Assembly (NCBI GenBank): GCA_027083655.1
Contig: JALWNS010000126.1
Coordinates: 1-6,786, forward strand
Origin: Bacteroidales bacterium
GTDB lineage: Bacteria > Bacteroidota > Bacteroidia > Bacteroidales > S143-33
DNA: 6,786 nt
Reading direction: 5' to 3'
This document shows positions 1 through 6,055 of the stretch, in pieces. The notes under the pieces were generated by a model. That model had not been told where the DNA came from and searched no databases. It saw only the letters and a program-made list of their open reading frames with translations. Each line of letters starts with the position of its first letter. Position 1 is the first letter of the stretch. Made by a program: the position numbers and the translations under genes.

Positions 1-27
1 ACATAAAAATATTTAAAAGAAAAAATC

Positions 28-849
28 TCATATTAATGATATCTTTTGTGAATGTATTTCAATTATATTGTCCACAAATTTCTTTGCTTTTTTATCAAAA
101 TCTTCTGGAACATCCGTCGTTAAAAATATACGTTTTTTATTCTTCGAAAGTTTATTTTCTATCTCAGGATGTCGTGTTAAATAATCTTTAAGACTCTGGG
201 CTACAATGGGTCCTTGGGATATAACCCTTATTTTTTTAGGTAAATATTTTTTTATCTTTGGTAATAACAAAGGATAATGTGTACAAGCAAGAATTATCGT
301 ATCTATTTCTTCACTCTGTGATAATAATGCATCAATATATTTACTGACAAAATAATCAGCACCATCCCCTAGATGCTCATCATTTTCTACCAGTGGAACC
401 CACATTGGACAGGATTGCTGAAAAACTTCAATGTCAGGATAAAGCTTATTTATCTCAAGCTCGTAAGACCGGGAGCTCACTGTACCGGGAGTCGCAAAAA
501 TCCCTACCTTACCACTACGGGTATATTGACCTATAACTTCTGCGCTTGGTCTTATTACACCCAAGACCCTCCTACTCGCATCAAGCCGCGGTAAGTCTTT
601 TTGTTGTATTGTTCTAAGGGCTTTGGCCGAAGCAGTATTGCATGCTAAAATAACCAGTTGTGCCCCTAAATCAAAAAGCTTTCTAACTGCTTGCAATGTA
701 TACTGGTATACTGTCTCAAAAGAACGTGTCCCATAAGGAGCACGGGCATTGTCTCCAAGATAGATATAATCATATTCTGGTAAATAGCGTAAAAATTCTT
801 TTAATATAGTCAAGCCTCCATATCCAGAATCAAAGACTCCAATATACAT
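28..849 (-). CDS. murI: Glutamate racemase MurI
   Basis: Cytoplasmic, cofactor-independent enzyme that interconverts L- and D-glutamate, supplying D-Glu for the peptidoglycan stem peptide. The protein is 273 residues, a normal full length for the Asp/Glu racemase family. Visible motifs in order: FDSGYGGLT at 6-14, LGDNARAPYG at 31-40, the first catalytic cysteine in ACNTAS (Cys70), GVIRP at 97-101, the phosphate-loop-like GIFATPGTVSS at 116-126, CPMWVPLVE at 147-155, and the second catalytic cysteine in ACTHYPLL (Cys189) with its adjacent His191. Both catalytic cysteines are present, so the enzyme should be active. The ATG start sits six codons before the conserved FDSG motif, as usual in the family, and has no clear Shine-Dalgarno site. 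It is the last gene of the envelope cluster, 57 bases after the second ompH. The downstream 27 bases are T-rich on the coding strand, but I see no hairpin there. Confidence 0.97.
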   Translation of the reverse strand: MYIGVFDSGYGGLTILKEFLRYLPEYDYIYLGDNARAPYGTRSFETVYQYTLQAVRKLFDLGAQLVILACNTASAKALRTIQQKDLPRLDASRRVLGVIRPSAEVIGQYTRSGKVGIFATPGTVSSRSYELEINKLYPDIEVFQQSCPMWVPLVENDEHLGDGADYFVSKYIDALLSQSEEIDTIILACTHYPLLLPKIKKYLPKKIRVISQGPIVAQSLKDYLTRHPEIENKLSKNKKRIFLTTDVPEDFDKKAKKFVDNIIEIHSQKISLI

Positions 850-868
850 TGACGTATTGTTTTCAACT

Positions 869-899
869 TACTATGGCGGCCATCATGGCCGCCATAGTA
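869..899. repeat. Perfect 31-base palindrome between ompH and murI
   Basis: The arm TACTATGGCGGCCAT (869-883) is followed by a single C (884) and its exact reverse complement ATGGCCGCCATAGTA (885-899). In RNA this would form a very stable, GC-rich hairpin with a tiny loop. It starts about seven bases after the ompH stop codon and ends about 20 bases before the murI start codon. Neither strand shows the T-run expected of a classical intrinsic terminator, so I do not call it one. Possible roles are an mRNA 3'-end stabiliser, partial attenuation or RNA processing between ompH and murI, a protein-binding palindrome, or a copy of a dispersed intergenic repeat. The structure is certain; the role is unknown. 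Confidence 0.85.
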
Positions 900-906
900 G
901 CTACAA

Positions 907-1425
907 TTATTGTAAACCTAATGCTTTTTTAACATCTGCTGTTATATCCATAACCATGTCTTTATTCACATAATAAACATTCTCATCTGTCCATACTGCT
1001 ATTAGCTTTTTGTCCTTTGCAATGGAATCGACTACCTGCTTAACTTTATCATAAATTGGCTGGAGCAATTCGTTCTGCCTCTGCTGTAAAGTCTGCTGGG
1101 CTGTGTTCTGAAAATTGATTATTCTCTGTTGTAAATCCTGTAATTCCTGCTCCTTGAGCTGCAATACTGCTTTTGACCATTTATTTGGATCATCTTCTGC
1201 CAACTGCATATTGTTCTGGTATTCCTGTAATTTCTTGTTATACTCTACTTGCATCTCTTCCAGTTGGTTCTGAACATCGCGATATTCTTTTTCCAATTGT
1301 GCTTTTGCTTGCTCTACATCAGGCATTATCTGCAAAACAGAGTTAATGTCAAAATAGCCAAATTTCTGAGCATCAACAATAAACCATGAGCTCAAAACGA
1401 AAATTAAAATTACTAGCTTTTTCAT
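907..1425 (-). CDS. OmpH/Skp family periplasmic chaperone (second copy)
   Basis: Predicted periplasmic chaperone of the Skp/OmpH family, which traps unfolded outer-membrane proteins after Sec export and delivers them to the BAM complex. The protein is 172 residues. A signal peptide covers about residues 1-19 (basic MKK start, hydrophobic core, then VDA before Gln20). The short beta-strand KFGYFDINSVLQIMP (21-35) is the family's N-terminal signature. Residues of about 38-130 are rich in Gln, Glu and Lys with heptad-like spacing, consistent with the long coiled-coil tentacle of Skp. The C-terminus returns to a beta/helix cap, with DIT at 160-162 and a final helix ending in ALGLQ. It lies 23 bases after the first ompH copy and is clearly diverged from it. 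The A/T-rich leader lacks a Shine-Dalgarno site, typical of the phylum. Family assignment is firm; specific clients are unknown. Confidence 0.92.
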   Translation of the reverse strand: MKKLVILIFVLSSWFIVDAQKFGYFDINSVLQIMPDVEQAKAQLEKEYRDVQNQLEEMQVEYNKKLQEYQNNMQLAEDDPNKWSKAVLQLKEQELQDLQQRIINFQNTAQQTLQQRQNELLQPIYDKVKQVVDSIAKDKKLIAVWTDENVYYVNKDMVMDITADVKKALGLQ

Positions 1426-1448
1426 TGTTCTGATTTTTATTTAGTTTT

Positions 1449-1970
1449 TTAATAACCCATTTTCTTTAATACAACATCACTACGGTCTAACTGTGGATTG
1501 GCGTATAGTATCTCACCTGTTGTTTTATCAAAAACATAATCTATATGAGCCTGCTCTGCTATCTCTTTTATGGCACTATAAACATTATCCATAATTGGCT
1601 TCATCAACTCTTCACGCTTTTTGGCCAACAAACCATCTGGACCAAAATACTTCTTCTGCAATTCTTTGACTTGCTTGTCCTTTTCCATAATTTGCTTCTT
1701 CATCCTGTTCTTCATCTCTGGTGTCATTAAGACTTCATTCTCCTGGTAAACTCTAAACAAAGAGTCTACCTCACGTACATGGGCATCAATATCCTGGCGG
1801 TATTGTTGTGCCAGTGTCTCCAACTCTTTCTGTGCATCCTGGTAGGCTGGTATTTTTTTTAGTATATAGTCTGTATCAACATGTACTACACTTGACTGCT
1901 CTCTAGGAGCCACAAATGCCATAGTTAACAAAATGAGCAAAGCTACAAGTAAATAAATTGTTTTTTTCAT
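1449..1970 (-). CDS. OmpH/Skp family periplasmic chaperone (first copy)
   Basis: Predicted periplasmic Skp/OmpH chaperone for outer-membrane proteins, 173 residues, the usual family size. A signal sequence covers about residues 1-21 (MKK, then a leucine-rich core ending near FVA). The mature part opens with the family strand SVVHVDTDYILKKIP (27-41). A charged alpha-helical stretch of about 42-130, likely coiled coil, carries the clamp arms. The C-terminal segment ILYANPQLDRSDVVLKKMGY (154-173) is characteristic of Bacteroidota OmpH proteins. It lies 19 bases downstream of bamA, which fits a shared job in barrel assembly. Compared with the next gene it has a more charged, less Gln-rich helical region and a different C-terminal cap, so the two are old paralogues, not a recent duplication. 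It could be named skp, but one-to-one orthology with the E. coli protein is not shown. Confidence 0.93.
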   Translation of the reverse strand: MKKTIYLLVALLILLTMAFVAPREQSSVVHVDTDYILKKIPAYQDAQKELETLAQQYRQDIDAHVREVDSLFRVYQENEVLMTPEMKNRMKKQIMEKDKQVKELQKKYFGPDGLLAKKREELMKPIMDNVYSAIKEIAEQAHIDYVFDKTTGEILYANPQLDRSDVVLKKMGY

Positions 1971-1989
1971 GAGTAAAAATATTTAATGT

Positions 1990-4467
1990 TTAAAATTGCT
2001 GGCCTAAAACAAAATGATAATGGAAACCGCTTACTTTATCTGATCCTGGTAATGCATCCAATCCGTATGCAAAATCAATACCTACTAGCCCCATCATCGG
2101 TATAAACATACGCACACCTACACCAGCGGAACGATATAACTTAAACGGATTAAATTCGTATAAATTATACCAGGCATTTCCTCCTTCTACAAATGCCAAA
2201 GCATAGACTGTCGCCATTTCTTTCAACAATACAGGATAACGCATCTCAAAAGTATACTTGGCGTATAAATGAGCTACTCCATAACCCTTGGGTGTTAATG
2301 ATTCCCTGTCATAACCACGCAGGCTAACAAACTCCTTTCCAAAAGCATAATAACCCATTGGATCGCCTCCTACTGTGTAACCTTCAAAAGGAACAAAACC
2401 TATTTCCTTATTGTAATAACCCATCAGTCCATATTCAAACTTTGGCATGAAGACCATGTCTCCAACTACTTTAAAATACCATGTTCCTTTCAGGTTAACC
2501 TTGTAAAGCTCTACCCACTTCATCTTCTCAGCTTCACTCATATTTGTATAATCTTTCTTCGAGAATAGCGAATAAGGAGGTGTTAGCTTCACTGTAACAG
2601 ATAAGTCAGAACCCCGGCGGGAATATAATGGATTATCCACAGAATTACGTCCAAATGTTGTAGTCAAACTTATCAAATTGTAGTTCCCGTTAGGTGCATT
2701 AATATATGTCTGCAAGCTATCTATCATATAATAATCAAATGCTAATGAGTTCGATAAAATAAAATAATCATCTGGCCATGAGAGACGTCGTCCAAGACCT
2801 ACCTGGGCACCGAACATGTGCATTGTACGACGGGTTAACAAAGGACTATTATCTGCATCTTCCTGTGTCACTCCATTTGTGATGATATTAGAATAAACAG
2901 AGACAGAGAAAGTATTTGGCTTTTTACCTCCAAACCAAGGATCTACAAATGAAAAGCTATACAACTGATAAGTACGGCCATTAGCCTGGGCCGATATGCT
3001 AAGTTTCTGGCCGTCACCTACTGGTAAAGGAGCCCACGTACTAAAATCTGTTAGATTACGTGCCGAGAAATTATTAAACCTCAAAGACAGTCTACCAACA
3101 AATCCTAAATATCCCCAACCACCAGACATTTCAAATACATCACTTGACTTCTCTACAACATTATACTTGATATCTACTGTATTGTCTGCCTGGTGTGGTA
3201 AAGGAGTAGGAGATAATTGTTCAGGATCAAAATTGCCTAGGTTGGCCAATTCTCTGACAGAACGTATTAAGTCCTCCTTACTGAAAAGCTGGCCAGGTAA
3301 TGTCCTTATTTCCCTTCTGATAACATGATCATTAGTTCTAGTATTGCCTGTTATTATCACATCATTAATCCTGGCTTGTTGACCTTCGTAAATCATTATC
3401 TCTACATCCACCGAATCATTAACAATTTTTACTTCCCTCGGGATAGCCTGGAAGAACAAATATCCATTGTCTAAATATAGATTTGCCACAGCATCGTCAT
3501 CATTCAGAAGACGGTTTTCCAACCGCTCCTCATCATAAGGATCACCTTTCTTTATATCTAGCATCTTGGTCAGAAACTCTGAACTGTACTTTGTATTACC
3601 TACCCAAGATATATTCCTGAAGTAGTACTTTTCCCCTTCAAAGATTTTTAGATATACGTTTAGATACTTCTGGCTTATAGGATAAACAGAATCCTCTACA
3701 ATACGTGCATCCCTATAACCTAGCTTACTATAATGTTTGATTATATTCTCTTTATCCTCTTTGTACTTATCTGGTATATAACGTGAAGGCTTCCAGAAAC
3801 GGTATAACTTTTTCCTCTTTGTCTCTTTCATCCAGGTATATATCTTACGCGTAGGGATGTCCTCATTACCTCTGATTACAATATCCTTAATTTTTACACG
3901 GTTGTTCTTCTGTATACGGATAAACAGGTTTACAACATTCTGGTACATAGTGTCATCTACCATCTTAAAATTCACCTCCACAAAAGGATAACCCTTCTCT
4001 GCATAATAATTTTTTATTTTTTTCTCTGCTTCTATTAACAAACTACTGGAGACTTTCTTCCCTCGTGTCAAATCTAATAAATCACGTATTTCTTCCTCCT
4101 GGGTCTTGTTTATCCCTGAAATATACAAATTCAAAAGACGGGGTTGCTCTTGTAAATAAAAATTCAGGTATACTTTATCCCCTTCTATCTTTGTTATTGT
4201 AATCTTGACATCTGAAAACAAACCCTGATCCCACAAACGTTGTATAGCCTCGGATATTTCATCTCCAGGGATCTTTATTTTTTGTCCAACCTTAAGACCA
4301 GAAAGCATGATCAATGCATCCCGGCTTAAATATTTAACACCAGTGATAGAAATATCTGCTATGGTGTATTCCTTAGGGTTAGAGTAATCAACAAATTGTT
4401 GTGCTCGTAGATCATTAACATAAAATACTACAAAAAGCATCAAAATAGATACTAATTTTCTCATCAT
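1990..4467 (-). CDS. bamA: Outer membrane protein assembly factor BamA (Omp85)
   Basis: Central subunit of the BAM complex, folding and inserting beta-barrels into the outer membrane. The protein is 825 residues. A signal peptide covers about 1-22. Five POTRA domains follow: roughly 34-107 (YTIADISITGVKYLS), 110-187, 191-278, 279-361 (FRNISWVGNTKYS) and 363-441 (INDVIITGNTRT). The 16-strand barrel spans about 444-825. The Omp85 lid-loop motif appears as LRGYDRESL at 716-724, equivalent to VRGF in proteobacteria, and the chain ends in a terminal Phe typical of outer-membrane barrels. The third POTRA carries a basic and aromatic stretch at about 213-240, so it is longer than a minimal domain. 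Translation could begin at either of two adjacent ATGs (4467 or 4464); both keep the signal peptide. The gene begins nine bases after the uppS stop, suggesting translational coupling. Function is confident from domain order and context. Confidence 0.97.
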   Translation of the reverse strand: MMRKLVSILMLFVVFYVNDLRAQQFVDYSNPKEYTIADISITGVKYLSRDALIMLSGLKVGQKIKIPGDEISEAIQRLWDQGLFSDVKITITKIEGDKVYLNFYLQEQPRLLNLYISGINKTQEEEIRDLLDLTRGKKVSSSLLIEAEKKIKNYYAEKGYPFVEVNFKMVDDTMYQNVVNLFIRIQKNNRVKIKDIVIRGNEDIPTRKIYTWMKETKRKKLYRFWKPSRYIPDKYKEDKENIIKHYSKLGYRDARIVEDSVYPISQKYLNVYLKIFEGEKYYFRNISWVGNTKYSSEFLTKMLDIKKGDPYDEERLENRLLNDDDAVANLYLDNGYLFFQAIPREVKIVNDSVDVEIMIYEGQQARINDVIITGNTRTNDHVIRREIRTLPGQLFSKEDLIRSVRELANLGNFDPEQLSPTPLPHQADNTVDIKYNVVEKSSDVFEMSGGWGYLGFVGRLSLRFNNFSARNLTDFSTWAPLPVGDGQKLSISAQANGRTYQLYSFSFVDPWFGGKKPNTFSVSVYSNIITNGVTQEDADNSPLLTRRTMHMFGAQVGLGRRLSWPDDYFILSNSLAFDYYMIDSLQTYINAPNGNYNLISLTTTFGRNSVDNPLYSRRGSDLSVTVKLTPPYSLFSKKDYTNMSEAEKMKWVELYKVNLKGTWYFKVVGDMVFMPKFEYGLMGYYNKEIGFVPFEGYTVGGDPMGYYAFGKEFVSLRGYDRESLTPKGYGVAHLYAKYTFEMRYPVLLKEMATVYALAFVEGGNAWYNLYEFNPFKLYRSAGVGVRMFIPMMGLVGIDFAYGLDALPGSDKVSGFHYHFVLGQQF

Positions 4468-4476
4468 AAACTACTT

Positions 4477-5223
4477 TTATTTAGACAATTGTTCTGAAAT
4501 CTTACCAAAGCGTCTTTCGCGCTGTTGATAATTATATATGGCATCAAAGAATTCTTCTTTTTTGAAATCTGGCCATAAGATTGGTGTAAAATACAACTCT
4601 GTATAGGAAATCTGCCAGAGTAAAAAATTACTGATTCTTTGTTCTCCACTCGTACGTATAAGAAAATCCGGGTCCGGTATCTCAGAAGTATAAAGATGTT
4701 CGGATACAGTATTTTGCGTTATATCCTCAATATCCAAATCGCCTTCTTTAACCTTGCGTGCTATCTCTCTAACAGCATGAACAATCTCATCACGGCTCCC
4801 ATAACTCAACGCAATAACAACATTTAGAGCTGCGTTGTTTTTGGTTTTCTCTATTGACTCTTCTACTGCCTGACGGACTTCTGTCTGGAGTTTGGACAGA
4901 TCCCCTATCACTTGTATTCGTATATTCTTTTCAATGAAATTATCTAATTCATCACGTATACCTTGAACCAGAAGGGACATTAATGCTTCTACTTCTTCTT
5001 TTGGACGGGACCAATTCTCACTAGAAAAAGCATATAATGTCAAATACTTAATACCTAGCTCCCCGGCAGCCTCTACAACTGCTTTAGCAGAATTAACTCC
5101 TTCCCTATGACCGAAAATCCTATCCTTATTACGTTTTTTTGCCCAACGGCCATTCCCATCCATTATTATCGCCACATGTTGTGGGACTTTATTTAAATCT
5201 ATTTTATCTTTTATACTTGACAT
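4477..5223 (-). CDS. uppS: Isoprenyl transferase, probable undecaprenyl diphosphate synthase
   Basis: Cis-prenyltransferase that adds isopentenyl units to farnesyl diphosphate to make undecaprenyl diphosphate, the lipid carrier for peptidoglycan, O-antigen and capsule precursors. It acts at the cytoplasmic face of the inner membrane. The protein is 248 residues, a standard length. All family motifs are visible: HVAIIMDGNGRWA at 16-28 with catalytic Asp22, the diphosphate-binding GHREG at 38-42, TLYAFSSENWSRP at 62-74, the SYGSRDEI region at 140-147, and the C-terminal block IRTSGEQRISNFLLWQ at 189-204 followed by YTELYF and WPDF, which binds the IPP diphosphate and magnesium. The start is the ATG about 20 bases after the predicted transcription start. 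It is the first gene of the bamA-ompH-ompH-murI cluster. Product chain length (C55) is inferred from the family and single-copy context, not from the sequence itself. Confidence 0.96.
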   Translation of the reverse strand: MSSIKDKIDLNKVPQHVAIIMDGNGRWAKKRNKDRIFGHREGVNSAKAVVEAAGELGIKYLTLYAFSSENWSRPKEEVEALMSLLVQGIRDELDNFIEKNIRIQVIGDLSKLQTEVRQAVEESIEKTKNNAALNVVIALSYGSRDEIVHAVREIARKVKEGDLDIEDITQNTVSEHLYTSEIPDPDFLIRTSGEQRISNFLLWQISYTELYFTPILWPDFKKEEFFDAIYNYQQRERRFGKISEQLSK

Positions 5224-5250
5224 AATAGCTTATAAAATGATGTACAAATG

Positions 5251-5279
5251 CAAAGTTAAAATATTTTGCTTTTTTCCAA
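5251..5279 (-). promoter_or_regulatory. Bacteroidota sigma-ABfr type promoter for uppS-bamA-ompH-ompH-murI
   Basis: On the minus strand TAACTTTG (5258-5251) is a perfect match to the Bacteroidota -7 consensus TAnnTTTG. An upstream TTG (5279-5277) lies 18 bases before it, close to the usual -33 spacing. Transcription would begin near 5244, leaving a leader of about 20 bases before the uppS ATG at 5223. The region around it is AT-rich and follows directly on the terminator of the upstream unit, which supports a real promoter. No operator or riboswitch is visible in the short leader. Confidence 0.75.
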
Positions 5280-5321
5280 TTACCAATAATCGAAAAAAAG
5301 AAATTTAAACTACACAAAATC

Positions 5322-5362
5322 AAAAAAAGACGGCCTGGTTGTTTTTCAATCCAGGCCGTCTT
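5322..5362 (-). terminator. Intrinsic terminator of the DUF6089 unit
   Basis: The arms AAGACGGCCTGG (5327-5338) and CCAGGCCGTCTT (5351-5362) are perfectly complementary over 12 bases around a 12-base loop. Read on the minus strand, the hairpin starts seven bases after the DUF6089 stop codon and runs straight into seven Ts (5328-5322). That is a textbook Rho-independent terminator. It separates the DUF6089 genes from the uppS-bamA cluster. On the plus strand a weaker T-rich tail follows, but there is no plus-strand gene for it to serve. Confidence 0.92.
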
Positions 5363-5369
5363 CTCATTT

Positions 5370-6035
5370 TTAGAAATATGTATAAACAGGGCATGGTGGT
5401 TTGTTCTTAAACACTTGATAAGTCAAGAAAAAGCCAACTAAAAGATAAGAGTCCGGATTACTATTGTAAGAATGCTGTATTGTTGCGTAGTCATCACGAG
5501 GTAAACGGTCTAGGTAATCTGTATAAGTCCAATAATAAGAAATCTCAAAACCTGCCATTACTTTTTTGGATAAAGCATATTTTACGCCAAATCCTAAAGG
5601 AAAAGCAAAATTAAACGCATTGTATGGATCAGGAACATTAATAAAGGATACACCTGCCAGAATATATGGCGAATAAAAATAATATTTGGACTTATTCATA
5701 TCAAATCGCCTGAAATTAAACTCCCCACCCATGTGTATCTCGCCAAACATATTTACAAAATTCTGGTTTAATGTACGCTCGAACTGGTCTAATGCCTGTT
5801 GGCTATTACCCCGTAAGGAAACAAAATTGATATTTATTCTCAGGGCATAACGGTATTTAAATTGTTGGCGGTAGACCAAGCCTGCCATATACGACGGGTT
5901 TATAAAAGGCACATATTGATTGTATTCTCCAAAATATGAAGTGCCACCTAACATCAAACCAAGATTGCCATCTTCCTGTGATATGCCTTCGAATGCTATA
6001 AAAAAGCTAAGTAATATAAATAATATCTTTTTCAT
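5370..6035 (-). CDS. DUF6089 family outer-membrane beta-barrel protein, PorG-like
   Basis: Predicted small outer-membrane barrel of the DUF6089/PorG family; PorG is an outer-membrane partner of the PorK-PorN ring of the type IX secretion system. The protein is 221 residues. A signal peptide covers about 1-19 (MKKILFILLSFF... before Gln20). The mature chain has alternating aromatic strands with GTSYFGEYN at 31-39, a YRQQFKYRYALRIN segment at 55-68, EFNFRRF at 105-111, PYILAGVSF at 123-131, PLGFGVKYALS at 146-156, TDYLD at 172-176 and a final strand before a CPVY tail (215-218). Alternating strands and turns suggest roughly eight strands. It lies 20 bases after the preceding DUF6089 gene, implying co-transcription, and ends at a strong terminator. 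In Porphyromonas, from memory, porG sits beside uppS and bamA, which supports this copy as the porG equivalent. A T9SS role is inferred; no other T9SS gene is visible. Confidence 0.82.
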   Translation of the reverse strand: MKKILFILLSFFIAFEGISQEDGNLGLMLGGTSYFGEYNQYVPFINPSYMAGLVYRQQFKYRYALRININFVSLRGNSQQALDQFERTLNQNFVNMFGEIHMGGEFNFRRFDMNKSKYYFYSPYILAGVSFINVPDPYNAFNFAFPLGFGVKYALSKKVMAGFEISYYWTYTDYLDRLPRDDYATIQHSYNSNPDSYLLVGFFLTYQVFKNKPPCPVYTYF

Positions 6036-6055
6036 GTCTTAATGGTATTTGGGTT

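Noticed and set aside
1..27. T-rich stretch after murI as a terminator
   Set aside because: On the minus strand it is T-rich, but no stem is visible before it and the window ends here.
373..594. Plus-strand open frame of 73 codons inside murI
   Set aside because: It lies entirely over a well-supported gene on the other strand, resembles no family I know, and has no promoter or leader of its own.
863..895. Ten-codon minus-strand frame inside the palindrome as a murI leader peptide
   Set aside because: Its Ala/Met-only content follows from the palindromic sequence, and there is no ribosome site or attenuator structure to support it, so it is not annotated as a gene.
869..899. The palindrome as an intrinsic terminator
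   Set aside because: The stem is strong, but neither strand follows it with a run of Ts; the minus-strand continuation is AGTTGAAAAC.
2996..3328. Plus-strand open frame of 110 codons inside bamA
   Set aside because: It is antisense to the POTRA5 and early barrel coding region, whose protein is clearly conserved. The translated product has no recognisable domain, signal peptide or repeat.
4464..4649. Minus-strand 61-codon frame overlapping the 3' end of uppS and the bamA start
   Set aside because: It is out of frame with uppS over its conserved IRTSGEQR and WPDF region. The product is featureless, so it is a frame shadow.
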